From Coffea arabica (Eukaryota > Streptophyta > Magnoliopsida > Gentianales > Rubiaceae), in assembly GCF_036785885.1 (NCBI RefSeq), contig NC_092326.1, positions 43,176,287-43,240,286 of the forward strand: a DNA stretch of 64,000 nucleotides, given 5' to 3'. Positions within the stretch are counted from its first letter, which is position 1, and every line of letters begins with the position of its first letter. The notes beneath the pieces are model-generated. The model did no database searches and was not told the DNA's origin. It worked only from the letters and a program-made list of their open reading frames with translations. The position numbers and the translations under genes are program-made. Below, one piece after another: positions 25,431 through 37,132 of this stretch.

Positions 25431-25458
25431 CTTTTAGTAAAAGTTTTTCACATATTAT

Positions 25459-26482
25459 GGACCTATTTGGAATGTGAGTTTTTTTGGTGTTTGTATAAAA
25501 TTTTACTGTAGATCAATGTAGAAGTTGTAGAAAAACTTTTGTAAGATAAAAAGTTTTTTTCCTTTTCATTTTCTTTTTTCTTTTTTTTCTCTTTCTTTTT
25601 TCTTTTCCTTACTCCCTTCTCGCTTCTTCTCCCTTCCCCTTCCCTCCCCTGTTCTCTCGCCCGGAGACTTCCATGGCAGCAACTTTCTTTGTCTTTTTTT
25701 TTTTTTGCTTTTTTTCTCTTCCATGGCAGCCACCCCTTTCTCTCCCTCCCCCGCTATCTCTCTTCTCCCTCTCCCTCTCCCTTTCCCCTTCCCCATTCCC
25801 TTCCTTCCCTCGTTGCCCTTCTTTTTTTTTTTTGTTGCTTTTTTTCTCTTCCCCTCTCCCTCCCCCGCCACCCCTCCCTTCCTCACCATCCCTCTTCTCC
25901 CTCCCTCTCTCCCCTTCCCCTTCCTTCCCCCGCCGCCCCTCCCCTTCCCCGCCACCCTTCCTCTCCCCCTTTGCGACGCGATCTGGTCGCGTCCCTCCCC
26001 TTCCCATTCCTTCCCCGCCACTCCTCCCTTTCCTCTCTCCTCCTTTGCGATCTGGTCGCGCGACCAAATCAGTCAAAGGGGGAGGGGAAGGGTGGCGGGG
26101 GAGGCAGAGGCGAAGAGGGGAGGGAGGATGGAGAAAAAAAAAGAAAAAATTTTCAGAAAGGCACCAACAGATCAATTAAAGGGGGAGGGAGAAGAGGAGA
26201 GGGGTGACGGAGAGAGAAAAAAAAAGAGAAAGGCCGGAACTGGCAGCCGGAATAGTGACCGGCGCCGTAAGCCGTGGTGGAGGTGGTGGCCGGCAACGGA
26301 GGATATGGTGGGTTAGGTGGGGGAGGAAAAAGAAGAAAAGTTGAAAGGAATTTTTTTTTTGTGTATTTTTGAAGTGTGTAAGTTAAAAATTTTGAATAAG
26401 TTTTTTTGGATTCCTGCAACAAAAGTTGTTAAAAAACTAGTAAGTAAAAAACTTGCTCAAAAACCTGGCTTCCAAACAGGCC
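25459..26482. mobile_element. hAT-like non-autonomous element with 8-bp target-site duplication
   Basis: A 1,024-bp element has inverted ends GGACCTATTTGGAA and (complement) GGCCTGTTTGGAAG. CATATTAT is duplicated exactly on both sides (25451-25458 and 26483-26490). The interior is strikingly biased: 25560-26050 is almost pure C/T, and 26080-26240 is almost pure G/A, so the two halves are partly complementary. Overlapping open frames of 150-200 codons here are low-complexity artefacts of this bias and not genes. Confidence 0.82.
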
Positions 26483-27986
26483 CATATTATAGTAAAATAT
26501 TTGAAAAACACCTCAAAAAATAGATAATCCATATAGCAATTATCTCATTTATTTTTGCATAGCTTGTATCTTGATTGGTTTTCATTGAATTCTTTCCTCG
26601 ATCCTCTTTCAAGACATTACCTTATGACGATCATGTCTTAGGATGATAGGCATTAAAACCTAGACTAGGGTGCCATTACAATGATGAACTGTAATTTGAA
26701 CCATCAATCCAAACACTCATAACTTTCTAACAAAAAAAGTGGGTACCTTATTAGAAAAGGGACCCCTAAATAAATAAATAAATATGTACTGTGCTCCAGA
26801 TATATAAACCTAAAAGCCTAAAGAGTTGCCAGTCAATTCCTTGCCAAAACTATACTAAATTGGGCTAAAAGTCTTAAATGATTGCAAGCCTCTCCCTATA
26901 CATTTAAGGTATCAACAATATATATACACATATACATTCATATATACATACATATATACATATACACACACGTAAAATGAAAGTCTAGAAAATCAAAACT
27001 GTTCTATTGAATCTTCTGTTTTAGTTGGTTATGTATAATGGAATTGTATGTACATAGATTCTCTACACTTAGGAATATTGCCAATTTGATATCTTCTCTA
27101 GTCCTTTCAATTTGATTTCTTAACCATCAATCCTAACCTCTTTAATCATTTCCTTTTATTGAAAATCCACTGCAAAAATATATGTTGCTTCTAGCAATAA
27201 ATTTCTTCTCTATAATAATCAATCCAATTTATTGGAATTGCAAATTCTATTTTTATGTGTATGTGTACATACTTATATATGTGCATATACATACATATGT
27301 ATATGTGTGCACATCCTCTCCTTTTAATCTTGTGAGTTATAATATAGTTTGATGGGTTTGGCTATGCACTTAAGCGAAAAAAGAGAAATTATTAGGAGAA
27401 GAAGTTGGATTTACAACACTTAAAAATGGCTCCAGCCTATATAGAAGAGACATTAGAGTAGAGTGGTTCATAATGAAAGAACAAAAAAATAACGAAAAAG
27501 TAGATAAAAAGCAAGATTTCGTTTCTAATTTTTAAGTTGTTTAATTATTTCCTTTCTTCGTGATTTTCTGTTTTTTTTCTTCTATCATTAGGGCGTTCTT
27601 TTTTTTTGTTTCTATGGATTTTCTTCCCTTCATGATGTTTTCTTTATCTCTTAAAAATTTCCTTCTAATTTTTTTTTAAAAATTATTTTTAGATATTTTT
27701 TGGGATTCAAAATGTTTATTTTTTAATGTTTTCTAGAATATTTGTTTTGTACTTATTCAAAATGTTATAGATATGAATTTTATGTCAAAAATTTTGAAGC
27801 TAAATTTAACCCTTTTCAGCAAAAGGGCAAGTTTGCCCTTTCACGTATCTATGTTCCAGATACACTAACGAGAGGTAAATATAATTTGGACAAACCTCAA
27901 GGGTTGATTTTAGTTTGGCCAAACCTCAAGGGTTTATTGTAGTTTGACCAAACCTCAAGGAGGTAAGTACAATTAAGCTCTTTTGT

Positions 27987-27993
27987 TATATAA
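27987..27993 (+). promoter_or_regulatory. Candidate TATA box of the NHX gene
   Basis: TATATAA followed by G and a CG-rich stretch lies 237 bp upstream of the NHX start codon. Transcription would begin near 28020, giving a ~200-base purine-rich 5' leader. It is only about 10 bp from the transposon-like terminal repeat ending near 27980. Confidence 0.55.
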
Positions 27994-28223
27994 GCGCGGC
28001 AGCGGCCAGCGTGGGATTTTACGACTGACAGAGGAAGTCTGGCGGAGACGAAGGGGTGCTGAGAAAGACATTGCGGACAAATTCGGGGAAAGCAATCAAA
28101 GAAAAATCAACCGGGAAAGATACGGTTCTCGGCAGAGTATAAAACGTAAAGAAAAGGGAGACAAAAAGGAAAAGAAAAAATAAAGAAAAGAAAAGAGCCC
28201 AAGCCACCGGGGACATCAGTAGC

Positions 28224-31200
28224 ATGGACGAGCTGCAGATATCTCCGGTAGATTCTCGGGAGAGTCCAGGGAAGGAGCAGCAGGCGGCTGGAGTTGGAAT
28301 TCTCCTTCAGATCATGATGCTCGTGCTCTCTTTCGTCCTCGGCCATGTCCTTCGGCGTCACCGCTTCTATTACCTACCCGAGGCTAGCGCCTCCCTTTTG
28401 ATTGGTAATAGACTAATAGTAATCCCTTCCTTTAGTCTCCCATGCTAGTTATCGACCTTCATTTCCTTTTGCTTTCGGTTTGTCAATCAAGAACTTTTTA
28501 TCATTCGACTACGTGTTGCTGAAAAGTAAAGTCTCTCGTGTCTCATGGGAGGAAATTTAGGTCAGAATAAGCTGCCAGTGTTGCCCTCTTTTAACATAAA
28601 CTCTGGCAGGTCTGATTGTTGGTGGACTGGCTAACGTTTCCGATACAGAAACTAGCATCAGGTCAGTAAGTCGAACACTGCCATTTCCGCCTCCTTCCCT
28701 CCTCCAATTAAGAAAAGAATAAAAAACGCAAAAGGAAAAGGAACAGAATTCGATTTATTTGCCCCATGGAATTTTGTGCATTTCATCTGTAACTTTTATT
28801 TGTTTTCTCTTCTTTCTCTCTCCCTCCCTCCTGCTTTGCAGGGCTTGGTTTAACTTCCATGAGGAGTTTTTCTTCCTGTTTTTATTACCTCCAATAATCT
28901 TATATCCTTTCTTTGGGTCCTTTCTAATAAGGAAACTTTTTCAGCATTCTGATTCTGTGCAATTGTTTATTTTAGTATATTGCTTATTAGCTATACACTG
29001 CTAGTTCCCAGTTGTTGTTTCTCTTGACTCTATGATGATTACTCAATCAGGATTCAGTCTTCAGCCGGTAAGTTTTCTCTCTATTTCTTTATCCAAGTTC
29101 TTCGATGTTAGCATTTCCATTCGGTTTTACATCATTTGCAACCATAATATGGCGTTTGTCTCTCTTGCAATTTACAGAAACCATTCTTTTCAAATTTTGG
29201 AGCCATTGTCACCTTTGCAATTGGAGGGACCTTCATTGCTTCTGTTGTAACAGGGATTCTGGTGTGAGTTGTCATATTTGTTCGTGATGTATACCATTTT
29301 TCATGTGTTCAAGCTTTTGTTCAGTGATTTGGAATTGGAATTACTGCAACATAAGAGAATGTAATTTTGATTCTAATTATGCTTTATTCCAAAGCTTCAT
29401 TTATCATGCGTCACCGACATTGTTTTCTGTTTTCTTCTTTTTATGTTTTATCTGCAGCTACCTTGGTGGTTTAATGTATCTTACATACAAACTACCTTTT
29501 GTCGAATGCTTGATGTTTGGTGCTCTTATATCAGCAACAGATCCTGTGACTGTTCTATCTATATTTCAGGTGATTTTGTTTCTCCATAATAGGATGTTTA
29601 ATCACCTTAAAAATGCTATATGGTGAAGTTATATCTGCTCTGGTCCTTGTTTTGAATGGTATCTCTGGCACTTATATCCACATTTTTTGTTAGTTCCCAA
29701 AGGATTTTAAACTTATGCTGATGTTTGATGTTCTAAAATCTCATATAGACATCTACCCTCTTGGTTCTCAGTTGTATCAAAGCATCAGTAATAGTAATGT
29801 GGGAAAGGGGGAATTAGTTTAAAAAAAAGTCATTTTTGTACCTACAAGCTGTTTGGAATATAGAGGAATTAGGGTGTGCCAAGTAGTCAAATGACGCTCA
29901 CCTTTGGTCCTAATAATAGTTCCCTTACGTTTTTTGAATGGTCCTAATATCTGCTCTGGTCCTTGTTTTGAATGGTATCTCTGGCACTTATATCCACATT
30001 TTTTGTTAGTTCCCAAAGGATTTTAAACTTATGCTGATGTTTGATGTTCTAAAATCTCATATAGACATCTACTCTCTTGGTTCTCAGTTGTATCAAAGCA
30101 TCAGTAATAGTAATGTGGGAAAGGGGGAATTAGTTTAAAAAAAAGTCATTTTTGTACCTACAAGATGTTTGGAATATAGAGGAATTAGGGTGTGCCAAGT
30201 AGTCAAATGACGCTCACCTTTGGTCCTAATAATAGTTCCCTTACGTTTGAAGAAGTCCTAGGAATGAAGGACTTAGGACTGAATATCAATTAAGGAGAAT
30301 CTGCAAAACAATGCAAAGGTGTGTAGAGATCTTTTGATACACGAGGTTCAGCTTGTGATGAATTTTCAGAGGCTTTGATGTTCTGGTTTGTGATATTCTT
30401 TTGGTGGTGTATAATTTTGTTATTGAGAAATTTCACATGACCTGAAACAAAAATATGTAGAAACAACATGATCAACTGGGTTGATTAGTCTATTGTAGTT
30501 TTTGTTATGATTCTGATGTGTTTTGTTGAGTTGAGAACGTCAATGTTGTATTATTGATTGCTTCATTTGCTGAATGTTTACAACTTTGAGCTGATTTGAT
30601 CTATCTCAGTCTTGAGGCAACTAGAATTCATTACTCTTTGATCCTTTATAGAACTTTATTTCCTTGACCTTTAAGCTCACTTAGTTCTTAAAGAGTGTTG
30701 ACCTCTGACTCCATAAGATGTAGAAGCAGCCTTTGGACAAGTGCAATAGAAAAGTTTGCCAACGTACCAAAACATCCCTAACTTGATAATTTGTGTATTA
30801 ATTTAAGAAATTGCTAAAGCATACTATTCTGTGAGTTGCTAGATAACATCCAAAATTTGGTCCACACCGTTTTTGGAATGCCAAAGGAATTGGGCCTTGA
30901 AATTAAGTGTGTGCTTATTATTTTGTAGTCTTCCTTGGCTTTTGTCAGCATGAGGGATGGCAGCGTTTCAATATTTTTTAAATATAATGTTCTCTAATTA
31001 ATTTTGAAGTGACTAATATCTGAGATGATAAATTTCTAGGAGCTTGGCACGGACACGAATCTGTATGCGTTGGTCTTTGGGGAGTCTGTGTTGAATGATG
31101 CAGTAAGTTCTATTTTTTAATGTATCTTCTTCTAGAAATGTGTAACTCACTGCTTATAATTTTGTCGTTTTCTATTGGGTTAGTTTGATGTTTACTAATA

Positions 31201-34200
31201 TATTCATATGTTTTATGTGGCATGCAATTGTAAGATGGCAATCTCCTTGTACAGGTAAGTCTGCTTGAATTTTTTTTTTTAAAAATAAAAATGAGTTCTG
31301 AGGTATGTGAAAGTCTTATCGCTATTTGTTTTGTCAGGACAATGTCATTAGTGAGAAGCCATAGTTCTTCAGAACAGAACTTCTTCATGATCATTGTTAG
31401 ATTTCTTGAGACCTTTGTTGGCTCAATGTCATCAGGTTTGTTGTGAACTTGCTGTCAGTGGAATAGATCAATGCCCAACTACTCTGAGATATCTTGTTCA
31501 ATTACCAAGAATGTGCTTGTGAGAAAACGATTTTAACCACGAGGACTTCTTGATGACATCTAAGAGATGCATTAAGGAACTGAATTTTCTAAGATTAGAG
31601 GAATATTATAAGTTTCTATAGGTAAAAGCTGCATCTTTCTGTGTCTGGCACATGCAATAGTATACTTTGGGTGCCTTCATATTGCTTAGTTGTTCTTATG
31701 TTTGGTCTCAATTTGTGTTACTTCTATTTACAATTTGAAGGATAAAGCTGTCTTTTCTTGAGGCACTAAGAGCTGTTTCTGATTTCTCAGGTGTTGGCGT
31801 TGGATTTACCTCGGCTCTCATATCCTATCTGACATTTTAAGTGATTATTATTCTTCTGTGCTTCCGTTGAGTTTCTTGTCTCTCTGATTCTGATTATTTT
31901 CATCTATTTCGGTTGCTGCTGATGGAATATTAAAGCCAGCATAAGAGAAAAGGAAAAAGTTTGCAATACTTAAATATACATGCCCATGTAAAAGATTAGC
32001 TGCTTGTATTATTTGCTTATTTCTCCCTCCACTTCTATTATCATTTCATGATGCATATTTGCACCTAATATGTTCCTGGAAATTTTTTTTTTCATTTTTG
32101 GGTGTCTTTTTTTGTATTTAATCCTTAACCCCCAGAACCTTTTTAAATATGCTGGTCTTGACATTGACAAGTAAGTGCCTATTTTTCTGAATCATCTTGC
32201 AGTTGTTATCTTAAGTCTTACAACTCTCTATTTTACTCTTCTTTGATGCTTTTATACAGTCTTCAGAACTTGGAGTGCTGTCTATTTGTCCTCTTTCCAT
32301 ATTTCTCGTAAGCTGCTTTTCCTCAAAAACCATTTAGTTAAGTTATAAGTTGTCCGTATCTTTCCCCTCCTCAATCAAGGTGCATGATTTTGTCATCTGC
32401 ATCCTTTTTAAAGGTACATGCTAGCAGAAGGACTTGGTCTCTCTGGTATTGTTTCGATATTGTTCACTGGAATTGTAAGTGCAATCATGATTTATCTTTT
32501 GCCTTGATCCTTTACTTTATAATGTATTATTAATGAGGAAGCATCATGTTTTTTCTTTTTCTAAGGTTATGAAGCACTACACATTCTCAAATCTGTCAGA
32601 CAATTCGCAGCGGTTTGTGTCTGCTTTTTTTGACCTGATATCATCATTGGCTGAGACATTTGTGTAAGAGAGTTTGTGTTTATACAAAGCACCTTTCTTC
32701 CCCTCGGTTATGTTTAAGATCTAGAAATGAATTTCTTGATCATGCAGATTTATATACATGGGATTTGATATTGCCATGGAGCAACATAGCTGGTCCCACG
32801 TTGGATTCATCTTTTTCTCAATTGTATCCTTATGTTGTTAGTGTAATCTTAAAAACAGTTGGTTTTCTAGTTTTCCCCCCCCTCCCCCCCGAAGTTAAAT
32901 GGTATAATTTCTTAACTTGTTCCATGATTGGCCTAGTTATTCATTGTAATTGCAAGGTATGTTAAGCTCAACTCTTTTAGGTTTTATAAATTTCAGCAAC
33001 GTCAATATTCTGCTTGATGCAAAATTACATCATAATTGAAGAAGCAAGAGCATATTTTGAGCAAATTTTTTCCCCAAAATTCTTACCACTTTTCTTCCTC
33101 ACCTCGTCTGATAACTTGAACCAAGTTTGCAAAATATGACTTTTCGAGCTCATTAGCCTAATAACTTGAACCAAGTTTGTCAATTCCCATTTGTCATTTA
33201 AATAAGTGGCATTACTGTGAAGCCATGGAACTCCTAAAATCCATGGTAAAAGTTTGAGATTGTTCATAAACTCAAGATTTTCCATCTGATTGCTTACTTT
33301 GCTACTGGTTTTAACTAATTGAATTTTTGTTTCTGGTTTTAAAAGGTTCAATCTCCATTTATAAACTTTGGACCTCTGTTAACATGAAAGCTGATGCATT
33401 TGGTTAATTAGTTATGAGATTTATGTTTAGGGTACTAATTTTAAACTTTTTTTTAATTAGAAGAACTTGTTATGTTTAATGTACTTGTGGTTAAATTATT
33501 AAACCAATTTATGCATGTTATGAAGAGCTGCAAATGTTTTTGGCTGTGCGTATTTGATAAACTTGGTTAGACCAACGAACCGCAAAATACCTTTGAAACA
33601 TCAAAAGGCACTTTGGTACAGTGGTAAGCTCTTCAGGACCTTTTGACTTTCAAGTTGCTATTTTAACTTGTGTGCTTTTTTAACCAACATTGGTTCATCT
33701 ATATGTGTTATGACATGGATCAAGGACTTCGAGGGGCTATGGCTTTTGCACTTGCATTGCAATCAGTTCATGATCTTCCTGAGGGACATGGTCAGACAAT
33801 ATTCACTGCAACAACTGCAATTGTTGTTTTGACGGTAGGATAAAATCCCTTCTTGCTTCTTGGAATTTTAATTTACTAAAATATTAAAGGTAATATGTTG
33901 CCCCTAAAGGCATCCTATGAACAGAGAAAACTAATTAAGTTTTAAGTACTGATTTTCTAACGTTCCAACAAATTGGATCGTGTGCCACTGCTTATTAACT
34001 TTCTTCTAAATTGCTAGTTTGGCTGTACTTTTGAATTCCATTTAGCAATTTGCAATCTCCATAGTCTTGTTCTTTGGTTTTTGTTTGTGTTCTTGTGAAC
34101 CTGTTGTTACAACAATTCAATGCTCATTGGTTGGAAATAACAATTCAAAATTCATTGGTTGGAAAATTTACTAATATGAGCGTGGCTGAGACTGTTAAGT

Positions 34201-37132
34201 GCTCTGTCTTAAGAAACAACCTAGAGTTCATCGAACTGATTTTGTCTGGATGGGAGTTTCCATACTTCACAACCTAACAATTCTAATGCTAGTATTATGG
34301 GGTTCGAGGTTGATGATTTCCAATGTTTATCAGTATGTTTTCATTAATTTAGAAGAGTTTAAGCTTGACAGCTATAATAAATGTTAAAAAATTGGTGCAT
34401 GTAGGGATTGGGCAACTTAAGGTGTAAACTTGTTCGAGAGTTCACTAGTTCTAGTAAAATCTTGGTGGTCTGAAAGTTGGTGACTGTGTACTTTTGCATA
34501 ATAAATAATTCCTACCTAGTCTTCCCTATAGAGTTCAGTTTTACATTTTACTTCTTGATGATGTTCGCATATGGAATTGCCAATGGTTGTTGGTTGCACT
34601 TTGCAGGTCTTGTTGATTGGAGGATCAACAGGTACAATGCTGGAAGCTCTAGAGGTTGTGGGCGATGGACATGATGGATCTTTAGGGGAAGTAAGCTTAC
34701 CTGTCAATCTATGCAATTTCCTTCAACTTGTTTCCATTTTTTAGTTCATGGTCTTAACTTTTCTGCTCTTGATAAAATCCTTGGAGCATGTTTCTGTTGC
34801 TTTTTTATGATATTAAATTTTCCTGCTAGTGATTTATTAAGTGCTTTGCGCTTTAATCATTTCTATGTCATTATTATCCTATTAAGGGGCCGCTTGGTCT
34901 GAGGGTTTTGGCATGGGGAATGACGATAATTCCAATACTTAGTGCTTGGTACACTGTAATGGGAATTGAAATATTGGAATCATGCCCAAAAATTTGGGGA
35001 TTCATGATTCCTGACTAAATTGGGAGGAATCACTCAAAATCCTCAATTCATTTCCAACGGCGAATAAATAAAAGATAAAATATTTTCATAAAATACTTCC
35101 TTTCTCCCTCTCCCAGACTCCCACCATCGAGCCTCCCCTTTGTCCCTTGCCTTCAACACTCCTCTCTCTCCCATGGCATCTGACAACTCCTCCCTCATTT
35201 GTCTCTGACCACTTTTCCCTCCTTCTCGGCATCTGACAACACCCCCTCCTACCTTGTTTCCGATTTTCTTCCTTTTCCATGGCATCTGACAAATCCCTCC
35301 TCTTCTCCCACTGCCCATCACTCACCCATTGCCCCAGTAGACCCTTTCCTCCCCTCCCTCACCATCAAATCGTCCTCCTCATCACAATCGATCTCTTCTG
35401 TTCTCTTCTCTTTGTGAAGGGCTCCAACTCGATTGCATTGTATGGTGATTCTAACAGGTTTCAGCAGAGGACGAAATTTGCCGTTTTCTTTTGGAAAATT
35501 TTTTGCAAATGTCTGAAAGTTCCAGTTGCAATTTTTTTAGAAAAGGAAAATATGACAAACATCCAGATCTTTTATTGATTAGTCATGAGTTTTTGTTGGT
35601 AATTGTTGAAGAAAGAACCAATAAGGATTTGGATTGGTAGTAATTCAGTGGTGGTCAGATGGTGGGCATGATTATCAATCCAGGAAAGAGAACAATGATT
35701 AAAAAAATGAAAACTTAATTTTGATACCATTCCAACTATGTTTATACCAAGCACCAGTCTGTAGAATGATACTGGGGGTTCAAACCCATACTGATTTTTT
35801 GTATATTATGCCATCTCCAATTCCAATTCCAGAGCATGAAGCAAGCACCTCTAAATTTTCCTACTAGTGATTTATTAAGTGCTTTGCGCTTTAGTCATTT
35901 CTGTGTTATTTTTTTTATCAATCACATTTGTGCACTTGTAAGCTGTTGTATGAATCAGTAACAAGTTTATTAAAAGATATATCTAGATGTTCTTGAAAAC
36001 ATGCTTTTGACGAAGTCTAAGGTGGTAGAAAGAAGATAGGAGTACAACACTTATGGTGCCACTTAGCAATACTCTTTACCATGCTAAAATACGTCAGGCT
36101 CACTATTTTTTAAGTAGGTTTGATGGGAGTACTACCTTTCAACAAGCGTGTTTCTTTGTAACTTTTCTAAAAAACAAATCTCTATAACTCCTCCAGTTTC
36201 TCTTTCCAAGTTTGATTTTATTTGCTTTATTTCAGAGCTTTGAGGGCAACAATGGCTATATAGCTCCTCCTTATGATGGGGAATCATCCTCAGGAAACAG
36301 GCTCAAAATGAAGCTTAAAGAATTTCACAAAAGGTACTGCACGTCAATAGCTTTTCGTGGATGATTAGTTCTCTCATTTTTGTAATTTTGTAATCCTTTT
36401 GAGTTCTGAATTCTTTCTGCAGCACGGCATCATTTACAGCATTAGATAGGAACTACCTCACTCCCTTTTTTACTTCTCAAAGTGGCGATGAAGATGATGA
36501 GGGTAAGACAAAAATCTTTTTATACTCTTAGTAAATGCCGTCAAGGCTGGTGTCAGCAACTGGAAGAATGGATACCATAGCAGCAGGTTGAGTACTCTTC
36601 TACTGTGTCAGATTGAACTGTCACCTGAGGGAAATACTTCTCACTTCTATGATTTTTATCTAAAACCCACCCATAATCACAAAGGAAAAGAAAATAAAAA
36701 CCTTGGAATAAGTGAAACATGTCTATATGTGTAGCTTTTTCCATCTTTTTCTAGAAGGAAGAGGCTGGGTGTAGGTGTGAACTTCCATGATTCGTCACTT
36801 GAGGTCCTTCACATTATTATTTCTCGCAAATTGTAGGAAGGTTGACTGCGTTTACAGCTTAAATTGGCATTAAGTTAATTTAGGCTTCTGTTAGTATGCA
36901 TGGAACCGGATAGTTTCATCATTCATCACTTTGTAGATTGAAAGTAATCCGTTGTCTTGTTTTACGTTCGGGTGCTGCACTGTTTTGCGTTCTTTTGGTG
37001 TTTAATAAATTGCGACAACTCCTATTTGTCTATTTTTGAAATTGAGAGCTCTTTCTCACCACCACCATTTTATGATGCCCAGATGAGCCTATGATTAGTT
37101 CTAGGAGAGGAGATTATCGCGGCCATGACTGA
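28224..37132 (+). CDS. NHX6: Endosomal NHX5/NHX6-type Na+(K+)/H+ antiporter
   Basis: Twenty-two exons: 28224-28404, 28610-28661, 28842-28901, 29043-29067, 29178-29263, 29458-29569, 31040-31102, 31235-31254, 31338-31435, 31791-31819, 32139-32170, 32260-32307, 32414-32474, 32566-32663, 32748-32823, 32937-32956, 33526-33623, 33725-33834, 34607-34690, 36236-36333, 36423-36502 and 37083-37132. They give 526 residues with every phase closing. The amiloride-site-like [15 protein letters not shown] spans 88-102, ATDPVTV has Asp163, and ESVLNDA supplies the transport Asn191-Asp192. The C-terminal tail is acidic (GDEDDEDEP). Length and tail fit intracellular plant NHX5/NHX6 (TGN/endosome, pH and K+ homeostasis, trafficking) rather than vacuolar NHX1-4; the 5-versus-6 assignment is tentative. 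Introns 3, 10 and 15 look U12-type. Confidence 0.96.
28902..29042 (+). other. Predicted U12-type AT-AC intron (NHX intron 3)
   Basis: The donor reads ATATCCTTTC, an exact U12 AT-AC consensus. A branch-point-like CTCTTGAC has its A at 29027, 15 bases before the terminal AC at 29042. Splicing here turns ...ATCTT + TCAATCAGGATTC into IIFQSGF, the family-conserved sequence; no GT-AG pair restores it. Confidence 0.92.
29631..30248. repeat. 302-bp tandem duplication in NHX intron 6
   Basis: Copies lie at 29631-29932 and 29947-30248 (offset 316 bp, 14-bp spacer). Both run from ATATCTGCTCTGGTCC to TTACGTTT with only a couple of visible mismatches, so the duplication is recent. It adds length to the intron and contains no exon. 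Confidence 0.93.
31820..32138 (+). other. Predicted U12-type AT-AC intron (NHX intron 10)
   Basis: The donor is ATATCCTATC. An exact U12 branch motif TCCTTAAC (A at 32128) lies 10 bases before the terminal AC (32138). Joining CTC to CTTTTTAAATATGCTGG gives SALLFKYAG in phase, as expected for the family. Confidence 0.92.
32824..32936 (+). other. Predicted U12-type GT-AG intron (NHX intron 15)
   Basis: The donor GTATCCTTAT matches the U12 GT-AG consensus. TTTCTTAAC with its A at 32915 is a U12-like branch site, 21 bases before the AG at 32936. It joins FFSI to LFIVIAR in phase. Confidence 0.85.
34814..35918. mobile_element. Insertion flanked by 67-bp direct repeats in NHX intron 19
   Basis: The segment TAAATTTTCCTGCTAGTGAT... 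(34814-34880) recurs at 35852-35918 with a few substitutions. Between the copies, about 34886-35851, lies a stretch that starts GGGGCCGCTTGGTC and ends GCAAGCACCTC, loosely inverted as in hAT-type non-autonomous elements, with a C/T-rich middle. Flanking repeats this long are not a normal target-site duplication. No transposase is present. Confidence 0.5.

Larger units (their letters stand above)
23189..27986. other. Divergent intergenic spacer between CWC25 and NHX, largely transposon-derived
   Basis: CWC25 reads leftward from 23188 and the NHX gene rightward from 28224. The ~5 kb between them contains three delimited DNA transposons (listed separately), AT-rich filler, and TA/CA-rich microsatellites near 26909-26970 and 27258-27310. 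No exon could be supported. The region 23200-23340 is the likely CWC25 5' UTR/promoter (CG-rich words near 23275-23310). Confidence 0.7.

Noticed and set aside
25566..26316. Several overlapping 150-200-codon open frames on both strands
   Set aside because: They are pure products of C/T and G/A composition inside a non-autonomous transposon, with only S/L/P/F or G/R/K/E residues and no domain.
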